A stretch of 64,000 nucleotides of DNA from Centroberyx gerrardi (lineage: Eukaryota; Chordata; Actinopteri; Beryciformes; Berycidae): contig NC_136005.1 in the NCBI RefSeq assembly GCF_048128805.1, forward strand, positions 18,750,260 through 18,814,259, written 5' to 3'. The notes beneath the pieces are model-generated. The model saw nothing but the letters and a program-made list of their open reading frames with translations, was not told the DNA's origin and searched no databases. Each line of letters starts with the position of its first letter. The first letter of the stretch is position 1. Shown here one piece after another: positions 1 through 13,700 of the stretch. A program made the translations under genes and the position numbers.

Positions 1-3000
1 TCACAGCCCTGCTACTGGAAGGCAAGGGTTAAACACAAAGATTTCTATTCTGAAAGTGGGACAGGAGGGGGTTAAGACCGACAGTTCACTATAAAACAAA
101 AAGAAACAGCCAAAAGAAGAAAAAAAGTTTAATATGTATCTGGGGGTTTAATGAGCATATTGAATGTGGCCTCATACTGTATTTAGGCTTGTATAATTTT
201 TAAAGACTTGCTTACAGATGGAATATAATATTTTGGGATTTTTCATTCTATCCTAGCTAAAACAACTGAGGTGTTTAGCTGGCATCAACTTCATCAGCAG
301 TCCTTGTATGAATAACTCTTTCAATTTGAGGATGAATGAGTATTCAATGAGTATGAGTTTTATGTGTCAGTGCCACCCATTTGCTAATGATTGGATCATT
401 CTTTGGGCATTAGTAATAAGACTTAATAAAGGTGGAGTAATGCAGTATTTCAACTAATAGTTCTCAGCTGTGAATATTATAAGTAAATATCTAGGTATTT
501 ATTTAAATAGTGGTCTAACCACAGAATATTTGATTATTCAACTGGAAATATCTATTGTTGAAGTATGCTATGGAAGCAATTCTTAGAATTCAACTAGTAG
601 TTTCTGAAAGCATTGCCTGACACAGTTTCCTCTGTCTGCCCCCACCTCTGTCCCAAATGTCTGACTTTGTGTTTCTGGCAATTTGCTCCCATTGTGCAGC
701 ACTTCCTGATAGGAGGTACTCTGGAAGACTGGGCTCAGTCAACTGCAAAGGAATGCGACATTCCTTTCTAAAATTACGGATGTTTCTTTGGATTTCTGAG
801 GCCAATTTCTGCCATTTTCACTGTGGTGTCTGGAGAAAGTGTTTCCGGCCAGACACACAAGCTGACAGTGACACTGAGCATATACTCAACCTACAATAGA
901 CTGATGGATGTCAAAACAATATTTTCACTGGTAACAACAGTGAATATTGTCACTTCCTTTGGCCATATTTAGTAACAGTCTATCTTGGAAAAAAATCTAT
1001 ATACCATGGGAAAAAAACAGCAGCACTGGAGTCATTTACAGCAGGGATTGGTTGTAAAATCCTTGTTAAATCAAATTAAATGAGAAAATTAAATGGGAAA
1101 AATGCTAACCACTGTTAATCATTTAGTTGTTCTGTCATTAGTCAGGATCAAATCAAGTCTTGATCTTGAATAAGAAATAAGAAAGATTTAAAATGTTTAG
1201 GGAAACTTTTTAAATAAAGGTTAAAATTATTTGGCCCAAATACAAATCTTCAATACACTTTTTTATTTCCACTTCTTAGAGGCAATCACTGCATGACATG
1301 TCTATATTTCCATTTAACATAGACATTGACTGTCCCCTCTGATAGTGATTTCCACCACATATCTTGAAGACATGTCTCTGAAAAAAATCTTCACCTACTT
1401 TGTATACTTTATGTAAGATGACAGTATTCAGATAAACTCTATCAATTGAATGAGCCGATGATGTCATAAACTCTGATAATGAAATCTCCCTAGCCTTCAA
1501 CTGAGGGAACTTTCAGCTAAGAAAAAATCAGCTTTGATGCCGGGCCACTTCTCTTTCTTAAACAACAATGTGCCTTCTTTCTTCTGTCTTCCTTTGTTGT
1601 GGAAACAGTTTCATTTTGCAGCATTTTTCCAATGAAAGTGAGGACTGAGGCTTGTAGGCCTTTGTGTTGTTTGAGGACAATGACCATGTTGTTTACCACC
1701 TGAAACTGGCAGAAGTTCCTGCAATAGTGAAGTAAGTTTGTTAGCCTCTATGACCAGCGTCCCACACCACCAATATGAAGCACAGGTATGTTGAGCTTTC
1801 TATCTGGCATCGGGGAGGACAGAGGTTTCTGAAATTCAAGTCACAAAGGATCCTTCATAATGGTAAACATAGAACTAGGGAATCCACCCTAGGTCACACC
1901 TAAAAATACAAGTGCCTCTAGATTTCTGAACAAAAAGAAGATGTGTTAATATTCATTTAAGAAAATTCCATCTCTGCCAGTAGAGAGCTTTAGCAAATAT
2001 AGGCCTGACTGAACAAACATCAGCTAAGAAGCCCAGAGATGACTGGGATAACCCCTGTCTCCAGATGGCAGACTGGGGTTAAAGGGAACAGGAGACAGAA
2101 GAGGAGGGGTCAGCCGCCAGGAATGAGGAAATCCCACAATGGCCACCACAGATAGAGGACAGGAAACACTATCATTTGCATACAAATTCAGCCCCTCTTG
2201 GTAACGCAACATGTGCAGCTTGGGGTGAGGGGTGTTAAGGGCATGAGAGGAGACCTGCAGGCCACTGATAGCACATTGTCAGGTGGCCATTATGTGCCTG
2301 ATGACATCCACAGACCGAGGCTGCAGAGACAAATGAGGAAAGATAAAGAACCCCATAAGTCAAGTCCAGCAGGCCCATTCATCAAGACGGATCTGAACAA
2401 GTGGCCAGCTCAAAGGAAATAAAAACCAGCAACAGGAGGATATGGGACCTTAGTGGTTAGGTAGAATGTGATATTGAGTAAAGCAAACCTTGAATTAAAA
2501 GTGCACCACGGTCTATCATTGTTGCCTAAATACATCTAATTCTGCGTACTTACAAAAACCGAGCAGAGACTTGAGGACATTCCTTTATTGAAAAACATTC
2601 TGCTGCATTTTAAGGCAAGCATGAAATTAGATTTTGATTTATTTACTCTTGTCTAGAAAGTTTGGAACGTGTATGAATGAATATTCTACATGTAACTATG
2701 AAAAACAGGTAATATCCCATGTCTTACAATTAAAATTACATGTTGCAATTTTGTTAATTAATACTGTAGATCAAATAAAATATAAAGCTAGCCAACCTCC
2801 ATGGATAAATGAAGAATCACTCAAAATGTTTTGTGTATTATGCTGACAGGAAAGTACACACCATCATGTGAATAAATGGCTTACATTACTTTAAACTACT
2901 ACAAAAATCACTCTCACACCAAAAGTCCAATCATGTTTGTGTAATGAATGCCATTCATTCCTCTGGCCTCTCCCTGCATATTTTGAAGCTTTGTCTTTGT

Positions 3001-4469
3001 TACTTCCTCTAAATGAATAAAATTGACACTTTGGAAATGTGTGGCCAAAGCATTTTATGTATGTCCCTTTTTAAATTAGTATTTTAAATCCACAGATACT
3101 TCTAATTAAACCTGTCTTTTCAGTTTTGCTAAATCAGCACTTTAACAAACAACCCTGAGAGCATGGTGATTTATGACAGTAACCCTGCAGAGTGATCACC
3201 ACAGGTGACGACAATTTTCTCTGTGATCTTCAACAACACTGACAATTTTATGGCCTGTATAATTGAGACTTTAAAACACAGAAGGACCAAAGTGGACTCA
3301 AGCATGAAATTAGGGGAAGTTGCCTGAATACGATGTTTCAGGCTGACTGGGAAGGCATTTCAACTGGCTATTGAGATTCCAGATAAAGAAGTGGCATTAG
3401 AAAAATGTGACATATCAAGCTATATGAACGCAAAGCCACTATTTTGTTCATCTTTTAGAGATAGTTAAATGTGACGCACCAATAACAAACGAGGAAAGGG
3501 AAAGTAACAGACATTACATAGGAGTATTAATCAGTAGTGTAGTGGTAATTGAGGAGGGGAAGTGGATATATGGTGATTTCACCTTCCTGCATATTTCAGT
3601 GGTAATTAGGTAAATGTTCTTAAAAACAGCTAGAAAGAGATGCATATAACCGTTTCTGACTGAGCATAATCTTGAGTACTGGTATTTACCCCTCACCCCC
3701 TTGTCAAGTGACAACAGCTGCATGAATAGCCTAAAAGTCTGAAAGCAATGAAGTGTGAAAAGTCTTCCCCCTCTCCCCCATACCACATATCCATATGTAC
3801 AGTGGCCAATCAAGGACCAGGGATAAGTGTTGTAGTGTTTGGTTGGAATGAACTCCTTCATATTCTCAGGCCTTGATGAAACACTGCTAAAGACTACTGG
3901 TGTATCAACAGAGATCAGTATAGACTCTACCAGGAACAGGTAAAAATTGAAGAAACCACTTAAAATTCACCCATTGCATTATCTGTAGTTGTGCAGTCTA
4001 GTTTCAGTGGTTCTCTTGTGTATTTTGGTATCAAAGTACACTTTGGCAAAAGAGCAACTTTCCAAGGTAGATAAAATTGCTGATTGCATGAAGTACCAGA
4101 CAAAGCCTTTTATGATAGAACAATAGTGACAGTTGACACGAGAGCTGCTGGATTTGGCCAAAACTTCACTAACATGGAGTAAACTGTTCAATAAAACACT
4201 GTTTGAATTACATTCTAATAAAAATATAATATAGTTTGACACAGATTATCTTGACATTTCAACAAAGGCTCAAGGCACACCTGAACTAAACTTGTCACTA
4301 CCTGTCATTTAAACAGATTCTGAAATTATCCTCATGCATTGTTATTAATTAGAATTAGCTATATCAACTTCTTTTCTATTCTAAATTTGTCTTCTAACTT
4401 TGGATATTGTAACGGATATTTCAGGATAAATCAGTCTCAGGTTTATGCTGCCTGTCTGATTCTCTTTTC

Positions 4470-4521
4470 CAAGACATTTGAAACGTAATGGGAGTTAACC
4501 CATTACGTTTCAAATGTCTTG
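4470..4521. repeat. Perfect 23-bp inverted repeat (hairpin)
   Basis: The arms at 4470-4492 and 4499-4521 are exact reverse complements across a 6-base centre (AGTTAA). Imperfect pairing continues a few bases outward. I see no flanking target-site duplication that would define a transposon, so the origin is unknown. Confidence 0.85.
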
Positions 4522-6043
4522 AAAAAGATTGCAGTGTTTTTGAAACTGCAAATGAGGAAGGGCGTCTCTTCAGGCATTTCTGTTCTGAAACGACTTACAA
4601 ATCAAAACATGTTCAGCTGTTTACGTCAGTACCACTGAAAGAATGTAAACTTACTGTTCCGCGCGTCAATCCAATGTATCCCAGGATGCTTGAGCAGTGT
4701 AGATTATAATCACATTTTTACATTGTTCCTATTCTGTAGCGCCTTTTTCAGGCACAGGCATATCAAACATATCATAAACTTTATAGATTGAATGACAGCC
4801 AACTTCCTCAACATTTAATCTCAAATAACCATCTCATTTGTGGATGTGTGATTACTATATTAGCAGATCACTGTTGTCGTATGAAAACCTGGTAACTCCA
4901 ATTTTGGTGATTTTCTTGTTTTCACCTCAGTTGAAGGATTAAATGGTCCTCTAGGGTTGAGAAAATTCTCTGAGCTCTTGGACATATGAGATACTTTCCT
5001 AAACTCATTGTTATAATGTCAAAAATTAATTGCCATCAACCTAAAAACAAAGCTGTTTTTGTTAGTTCCTGACAAGTTAACATTTTGGAGATACAAGGAT
5101 TTCAAATGGCTGCAATGATATGCAAATGAAAGGTCATACACTATTCAAAATAATTAACCATGGTCATAAGTCCCCAGTCCACACTGTGTTGTATTTAGGA
5201 TTATGTTATGGTTCATGCCACAATCTTGAAACACAAAACACTGCACAAAGGTCACACTCAATCAAACTGTGTGTCATTGCATAACAGGTGATAATGCCAA
5301 GGCATGGAGAGAGTGGGGCTAGCCTGGGATGCTTGTGGTTACAGGGCAACTCCAAACTAATTACAAGAGAGGATCCAAACGGATGCCCTCATTAGCCATG
5401 AATGAACAGGGAAAATCAAATTCTAAATCGTTTTTACATAACACAACCCTCCATCAAAGCATACATGCATAAACTCTACATCAAAGCATTCCTCTTCTGA
5501 CTGCGTCACATATCAACAAGAAGGTGCTCCACATTTCAAGACTCAAAATAATTTGGCTTTGGGGCCAAATGAGAATGAAGGAGGAATTCAGGTTTATCAT
5601 ACAGAGTTCATCCCACCTTGTCAACTTCAAGTATCATTCTTCAAGAGCAGTTGATGGGAAGTAGCCTAAGACTCTACACCTCACCTGCCTTAATACGGAA
5701 GGAATTTGATTTATCATATCACCCATTGGTTTTCTGTTCAAAGTTCTTCAGCTTTATGAATTAAAGCTTGAGATTTAAGGTTAATGAACACTAACAGTGG
5801 CAGTTGGTGTCAGCCCACTCATCTGGTGGTTTATCTCAATGAAATTAACCACCATGACACACAATTGCTCACTTAAAAAAAGAAACCACACTCATCATTT
5901 CTCCTTGTAAACTCCATCAGAAGAAGCTTTTACAGAACTCCCTGCTTAGGACCAGGCTAGACAGCGGTGGTCATTCTGTGAGAATCTAGGACGATGATCT
6001 AGGACTCAGTCAAGGCACAGGAGTCACCAGTGAGTCATCTAGT

Positions 6044-6115
6044 CTACTTATTCAGTGTTGGGATGTCCTCGTTAAACACATAGTTTTGCATGGCGTTGGT
6101 CTGGTCAGGGGTCAT
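6044..6115 (-). other. Small open reading frame of 23 codons, coding status unknown
   Basis: An ATG whose complement lies at 6113-6115 opens 23 codons ending in TAG at 6044-6046. The peptide begins MTPDQTNAMQ and ends IPTLNK. An in-frame stop lies four codons upstream of the ATG (TAA AAA ACA ATG), so the frame is closed. A CAG at residues 4-5 (CTGACCAG, then ACCAACGCC) could instead act as a splice acceptor, making this the last exon of an unseen gene. It matches no family I can name and may be chance. Confidence 0.15.
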
Positions 6116-7524
6116 TGTTTTTTAGAGGAATGAGTCTTTTCCTCTAAGGCCCCTCTGGCAGAGTTCCCTTGGCACAGCGCGGGCCCGCTTGGCTACGTAC
6201 GCAGGCTGATAAGAACGCGCCCCTCTGTCTCTGCAGCATTCCAAGCATCCTGTAGCGAATGTCTGGAGTTCCATAGCACAAGACCAGTCCGGCCAACCTG
6301 CACCCACTCCCTTAACCCCCCCCCCTCCTCTCTCCCGCTCCTCAAGCATGTTTAGACTCAAGAACAATGAGACATTCCCATCAAATAAGGGACATGGTTG
6401 GAACTAGAAGTGGGACACGGACAGACGCAAAGCACGACAGGCATGCTCTCTGAGGCCCCGCCATGGAATGTGCGACAAAGAATGCATGCGGGCAGCAACA
6501 ATCGTGGGAAAAGTGGCTTTCACTTCTTATCTTGTTAAGGAAGTTCAGCCATTCAGCTAAAAGGCACGCTTATCACGGTCCATCAAGGTGCAACAACCTG
6601 AGTGGAGGAGCTCATCTCTCACGAGCAACATGAATTGCACTGAAGAATTATTACTTACTGTCTTGGGTAACAATGAAAACAATCTCAACACACTGAAATA
6701 TACTGTCGGCCCTGATTTTTAGAAAGTTGCAAAAGTGTTGACCGCATGCCAGATGCTGGGGAATATAGTTAAATGGTTTGGGGATCCAAGCCCATATGTT
6801 TTGACTAACAAAATTCAACTATCCCTCAGAGTATCAGAGATATTTTCCCTTCTCATGGTGTGGAATCCCCTGGCAGGCTCCAGCACTTCTCTGGTCAAAG
6901 GTAACCCCAGCAACCTGCATTGCCTTTCAGAGATAAGGGAGCAATCCACACAATCTATCTTCATTCTTTATCCACATGACAAGTTATGATCTTGACGATT
7001 GGGGAAATTCCTCAAACAAATACCTCAGAGAATATTTCTCCCTCCCTGAAGATAGATGGATTATTTTTTCACATTTAGTACTCATTAAGTTTCACCAATT
7101 CACTGATTTGCTTGTTATATAGGGCCGTTGTTGCAAATGAAGATGTGTTAGTGTGCCTGCAGCACATTTTGATTCAACGTAATATCTCTAAAATTAATAG
7201 CTATGCACATTTGTGATTACATTACATGCTGGCTGCAAGTGGATTATTTACCCAACGCAATTGAAAAGTGGTCAGACTATTGCACTGGATTAACTCTTTA
7301 TATGTGTGGGGGGGGAAAATCACAATCAGTCTTAAGTTTCCATCGGCTTGGGGGCAATTGGATTACTCTTGTACTCTGGTTGAGGAGTTTATATAAGGTC
7401 AGTTCATTTGAGGACGAGGTAATTAGTCTCATAGATTATTTTTTGCCACATGTAACCACAGACACTGAAAGAAGTCTGGATTGTGAAGTCAGCCGTTCAA
7501 TATAGTGTTAGATACAGCTGGAGA

Positions 7525-7745
7525 GGCATTTCTGCTTCAAGGCAGCAGTAGGGAAACCATCTTTCAACCAGAGGACCCAGGTTCAAGCCCCTGTGTCAGA
7601 AAGCATCCTCCCAAGCTAGTGTCCTTGAGTAAGACACATAATTCCTTCCAGTTCCTGAGGTGCTGCTCTGTAGCTGAACCTGTTCTTTGACCTCCGTATT
7701 GAGGGGGCAAGCGAAGAGAATTTCACTACAAGGATTAAATTTTGG
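7525..7745 (+). mobile_element. tRNA-derived SINE-like repeat, degenerate
   Basis: The stretch contains a tRNA B-box-like motif (GGTTCAAGCCCC near 7571). It is followed by a 'GTCCTTGAGTAAGACAC' motif that is common in fish tRNA-type SINEs and then a pyrimidine-rich body. The boundaries are approximate, and no clean target-site duplication was identified. The family assignment rests on remembered general features of fish SINEs, not on a database match. Confidence 0.5.
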
Positions 7746-9891
7746 CATGAATTAGATGAGTACTATTAGACCTTACTGATCAAGACATCTGACCCAAGCC
7801 TAGGAATCTAGACCCCAGAATTCAGGGGCTATATCACACAACAGTCTATTTTTTCCTGAGTACTGGGGAAACTACATCTACCTTGGGAAATTCATTCATT
7901 GCTGTTGACCCTAGTGTAACAGCAGTGCACTTAATTGCGCCCTCTGCTGCTTGTTATCAGCAAGGCAGGCAAGGCAATTGGGGACTTGAGGGTCTCGAGC
8001 CATCAATGTGCTCTTTTCACACTTAATTCCGTTAAATTCCGAGTTCCTGATGCAATTTCAAAATCAGGTTCTTGAAACATGAATAACTCTGGGTGGAAAT
8101 CCCAAAAATGGGGGCAATCATTAAACTGTGAAAACACTTGAGAATTCCTTGGAACGAAGGTGTTCTTTTTCTGCATCACACCGCTGGTTGCGGTCATAAC
8201 ATTTGCACTGATACGATAAGAGCCTAATGAGAGTAATTTAATTTATCAAACCACTCAATTTAGCAATTACTCCATCATCTTGTAGGCTAAAGCAAATTTC
8301 TCCTGTGGATCATTAAGTCTGTTCTCTGTATGCCGTCCAAACTCTCCCTAGACCTAAATCAGCCTTACTATTCCTCCCTTACACTAGGCCCCTTAAAGGA
8401 ATCTCCACATATCAAAACCTTTTCACCTCACTCCAGAGAGAGGCAGAGGAATGCCTGCCCTGCCAAATTCCTCAGTCCTGTTTGTTGGGACTCGCAGTGC
8501 TAGTAATAAGGGCTACCAAACACCAAAATGAAAACCACTGGACCGAGGAACAGCTAAGCATATTTTCAGAACTCTCTAATCTTAAGACGGCAAAAAAAGT
8601 AAAAACACAACATATTCCTTGAGAAATGGGATTTCTTCCCTTTATTTCACATCCTCATACTATCAGTGTGTCCTGCATTAGGAAATCAATAAAATACAAC
8701 TATTTCCCCCCCTGGCCTTTCAGCATTTCTGAAGTTCAATGTCCCACATGGTTGATATTAACATTCCATAAGCTTTCTCATGATGAGCAAGAGGCAGGCT
8801 GCGGGGGAAGGTTCATGACAGCATTGGCATGGTGCTCACATTCCTCCATTGAAACTTTGTTAGATAAGTAGGAGGGCCTCTACAGGGTGGGTGGTGGGGG
8901 GTGCTTGGGAGATGGGTAGCTGGGAAAATGAGGAGAGCTATAAGCTGTTTTCGCTCCTTTCCTGCTCTCTGTTATCTCTGGACATATGTGATATTTTCCC
9001 AGTCATGACTACATACCTGTAGAGAGGACGTTCACTCCTTTGGCTCACTACAGCATTCTTTTCTCTGGTGGATGTTTACTTTAATGCAAAACTTGTATTG
9101 ACACAAAAAGCCCTTGCCCTTGGGAACTATAACCCATACATCCTGCATCTGTAGCACAAACAGTAATGAGGAGATACTTAAGTTATGGCTAGGACTCCCT
9201 GAAACAATAGGCAAAAACTAGAACTAGATTATATTATGGACATCTGATAGTATCAGAAAACCCACAAGCAATCAATACCTGTTAGACAAGGTAACAAGAA
9301 CTGGCTTCTATTTCAAACACGCACATAAAAAGCAGAAACCAGACCACATATCATCTTCTGCTGACAAAGGTAATTTAAATACTGATTAAACGGAAAGAGA
9401 AAGTTACAGGCAGCAATCTGAACAAATCAGCTACAACATACAAATACTACTTCATACGCATAACCTCATACAACTTGGCCGATATTATTGGGGACTAAGT
9501 GGGCTTATTAATGCAAAGGCACTATACTATCCTGGTCTGACCGCACCCAGGCAGGCGAGAGCTCACTGGAACATTTGAATTACTTTTACTCCTTCCAACA
9601 GATCCTACGACACACTTGAGTGAACTTAAAGGCCCCTCGGCTGTCAGACTGATCTTGGATGTGTAGTTATGCAAACTGTGTTAAATGGGACTAGATGGGG
9701 AGCTCTAAAGCTCAGTCAAGTGGAGCGCATACCATATGCTTACGAGTTGTTAAGTCCAGCTTACAACCCGTGTCACCCCACTGTGCACTTTTTCTGTCAC
9801 TCTCCACTAGATACAATCCAATTAAGTAGAAATACAAAAAGGTCTTGAGTAAGAGTGCAGTTGAAGGCACATTTTTTTAATATATTCCATC

Positions 9892-10095
9892 CTACTGATC
9901 GGTCTGTACAGCAGAGGTCTGGTCAGAGCCAGGCCCTGAGCCACTAGGTAGGTATTTGAACACTGTCCTGATGTTGTCCTCTCTCATACCCTGGATGTGG
10001 GTGTCCAGTCTTTGGAGCAGATCCTTGGAGCGTAGGCTTTCTTCCTCCAAGAAATGAGAGACCATGCTGTGTGCAGGCGATGCTGTTAAAAGCTC
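9892..10095 (-). CDS. cep63: cep63 coding exon 14 (last)
   Basis: 204 nt including TAG at 9892-9894. It encodes the conserved C-terminal motif [19 protein letters not shown], equivalent to human TRFLEEEELRSHHILERLD. A possible ATTAAA poly(A) signal lies only about 11 bases past the stop (9876-9881), so the real 3' end may be farther downstream. Confidence 0.93.
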   Translation of the reverse strand, partial: ELLTASPAHSMVSHFLEEESLRSKDLLQRLDTHIQGMREDNIRTVFKYLPSGSGPGSDQTSAVQTDQ

Positions 10096-10691
10096 CTGAG
10101 AGAGAGAAGAAAAACACACAACTGTAGGAAGCTTTGATAAAAATGTACCACTATGACAGGACAGTAGAACCTTGCTTATCCAAATTGTCTGACCAGACTA
10201 CAGATGAACATGCAAGTAGCTACAACAGTGACACTGATTACATAACATTCTGCTATACCCCACTAAGGACTGAGCTCCTTGGTTGTGACTAGCCTCACCA
10301 TTGGCATCATGTCTTCTTTGGCTGGTTGGTTCAAAGCCTCTTCAGAATTGGACCTCTGGCCCTCAGCAGCAGAATCACTGGGAATGGCGGAAGGCACCGA
10401 GTTTGTCCTGACCAGTCTTCTCCTACTGTTTGAGGAGCATGAGGAAGAAGAGAAGGAGGCTGGGGAATCAGACCTGCTGTCTTGGGCCTGGCTGCAGTGC
10501 TGAGGTCTGGAGGAATGGGAGAGGGCCTCCAGCTGTTTGAGGAGCCTCTGGATCTCCCCCTCATAACGAGTGGTGTTCTCCTGCATCTTAGCTTTCATGG
10601 CCTGCATCTCCTCCTTGTGTTTGTGATGTCTGATATCTTCATTACTATAGAATAAAAGAATAACTTCTGTAAGAGTTCAATTTCTTGATTC

Positions 10692-10725
<34 letters not shown>

Positions 10726-13700
10726 TGTGTGCGTGTGTGTGTGTGTATATACTGTATAATGTACCTGTCCTGTGTAGACTGTGGTTGGGCAGTCTTGGCT
10801 TGGTTGAGCAGGACTCTTTCATATTTGTCCTGCCAGGTCTGAGTGGAGGCCTCAAAGCGGGCGTGCTTCTCAGCCAGTTCCTGCCTTAGCTGCCTGTTCT
10901 CCTGCTCCAGGCTACTCAGAGACGACACATAGCTCTCCCTCAGGGATGTCAGCAAAGAATCCCCCCTCTGACGTGAGCAAAGCAATCAAGAGAGTAAAAG
11001 GCCAAAAGAGATTAGTCAGACCTGGAAACAATCCAAATAAAAAAAAATTCCTGTCTGGGCCTCTCTATGAATTAATGACCCCGACCAAAGCAGGCCAAAC
11101 CTTGGGTGATCGAGACTCCAATCTCTCCAGTAGATCATTCAGATGCTGGTTCTCAATCTTCAGAGTCTCCAGCTGCACCTGAGTCATCTGAGTATGGCAG
11201 AGGAGGAGAAAAATTAAGTTATTTGTCATTCACAATATTTACAAGTAACTGCCGAAATAACAGAAATGGCGGCGCAATTGAGGGGCTCTGGCATGGTATA
11301 GGTTCCCTCAACCCATTAAAGCAGTGGTTCCCAACTCCGGTCCTCAGGACCTACTACTGGTTTTCTTTCTAGTCACCTAACAGGGACTGATTTAGACCTG
11401 GGATACCAGGTGAATGCAATTAACTACCTGGTAGGATAGAAAACAAGCAGTACTGGAAACCACTGCATTAAAGAATAATCTAATGTAGCCTAAATGCCAA
11501 TGAATACAAAACCATTTGGAGGAATTAGATCTTTATCCTGTGGTGGATCCTCTCGGTTCAGAAGTGGTCTCCAGGATAACAATTTTCCCGTAAAAGGGTC
11601 ACAGGTGATGGTTAAAAGCATTGATGAGCATGAAAACGGTGTAAACCATATGCCACAGCCGAAACCTAATTGAAAATCTAAGACATGAGCACCAGACTGA
11701 GACACCATTTCCCGCTGCAATCAACAAAACACTAATGCAATTTCTCATGGAATAATGGTATTGCATCCCTCCAAAATACTTCCAGAGGCTTGGAGAATCA
11801 ATGCCAAGCCTGGCAGCTTGAAGTGACCAAACACCCTATTAAACACTTTATGGTGTTGTTTTCTTCAGTTTGGTATTTTCCTTTAGACCAAACATGATGA
11901 TTTCAAAGTGCTGCTGTTGTTCCTCCGGTCACCTTCAGCTCAGCTGCCTTGCGCTCCGCCCGCTCCACCTCGCCACAAAGCTGCCTCTCGATGCTGGAGG
12001 CAGAGCCACTCAGTGTGGCGATGCTGATGTCACGTTGGTGCAGCTCACTGGTCAACTTTGAGACCTCCATCCTCATTCCCTCCACCTCTCCACCGTGAAT
12101 CTGCTTGGCCCTATTCAGTTCTTCCCGGAGCTGCAGAATGAATGAAGAGTGGTGACAAGCAGGTTCATAACTTGCAATAATAGAGATGTAAATCAAGTAA
12201 ACATTTGATAAAAAGTAAGAAAATTGTATAAATCTGTGCGAAAAATAAACACAGCTCCCGCAACATAACTAATCAGGGACGTTTTCTCACCTTTTTCACT
12301 TCAGCAACAGAGCGATCGTGTTCCTCTTTAATGTGATTAAATTCTTGCTCTCTCCTTGAGTGGTCGCCTCTCTGTCTGCTCACTTTCTCCAGTCTAAGGA
12401 AATCAGCACACTTTAATTCTGTATTGTCACAGTAGTGGATGCAGTCAAACAAACATGGAAGGAAAAGAGATGCTGATATAGCACATTCAAAACATATAAA
12501 AGCACAAAGGTCAAGCATATAAGTCCAAAATAACTATATGGTGGTCTTATAAAGAGGCCAGCATTCACCTCTCTTTGAGTCGTGCTAGTTCATCCTTGAG
12601 GTGAACCTCACAGGCACGGGCGCAGTGCAGCTTGGTTGCAGTCTTCTCCAGATCTTGTCTGAGGGTTTCCATACCAGTATAGCCCTGAGCTGCCAAACAG
12701 TCCTCCAGAGAACTGCACACATAGGGATATCCAGTGAAAACTTTTCACAGTACACATTGTATTACAGCCACTCAGCTGCACCTTGTACATAATAACAGTA
12801 AATAATGCTGTCTCAGGTGTTATACTATGTCATAACAGATTCAATACCCATTATTTACAGAAAAAAATCCACCCACCGAATGATTTGATCTTTAGCTTGT
12901 AGTACTTGGTTAAGTCTGGCAACCTCATTACGAAGCTTTTGCCGCTGAAGACCAGTTCTTTGTACAAATGCATCCTGGGAATCCAGGGTGGCGTGGAGCT
13001 CATCCCTTTCCTCTACAAGCACCTGTAGAAGAGCAAAATATAATTTCAAACTCCTAGTCTGCAGCACAAATCTACTGTTGCTGTCATTTAATAAGGCCAA
13101 TGTCATTTTTTTTGTGACATTCTCTTCCAAACTATGCAAATGCCTCACTGTTTCTGAATATTCCTAGTTCTAACATAACTTTGACACCAAAGGCAAAGTG
13201 TAAAGAACAGCATCTAGTGCTATCAGGTCCATCAATCACTGTCTACTGCAGGTTCTATTCTGCCACTTTTCACCTGTTCTCTTCTTTGCACAGGTTCCTA
13301 CCATGCCGCTAAGCTGCTGCTCACTCTGGTACTATCTGAGCCACACCTGAAGGTGTCGGAGGCGCTCCAGCTCCAGCTCCTGTGAGTGCAGGGTGGCCTG
13401 AGCCTTCTCCAGCTGGGTCCGCAGATGCTGCAGCTCCCTGTCCTCCCTCTCCTTTTGCCAGGATGCTCCTTGGGACTGGACATCAAATGACAAAACAATT
13501 TCCATGAAATTATTATTGCTAATTCAGGAAAATTACCTTTGTTTCCCATTTGTGTCAGCATTAAACTTTCTGTCTGAATTGACATCACATGTTCAGGTTA
13601 GCATTTTGCTTTTAGTCATTACTTTCATGTATGTGAGCTGATCGGCCAGGCTCTTCCTCTGGGCCTCCAGTGTTGTCAGTTGTGTTTGATACTGGACACT

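Larger units (their letters stand above)
1..9891. other. Intergenic spacer 3' of cep63
   Basis: No coding exon could be supported here on either strand. The open frames are short, lack a recognisable family, and are not joined by splice sites in a consistent phase. The stretch is AT-rich and contains a perfect hairpin at 4470-4521, a slightly GC-richer patch around 6120-6500, and a SINE-like repeat around 7525-7745. In human the neighbour on this side of CEP63 is KY. I saw no KY exon, but divergent single exons could be missed by eye. Confidence 0.6.

Noticed and set aside
10263-10298. Read-through extension of cep63 exon 13 ([11 protein letters not shown])
   Set aside because: The consensus GTGAGG donor at 10298 joins in phase to the conserved last exon, so this is intron.
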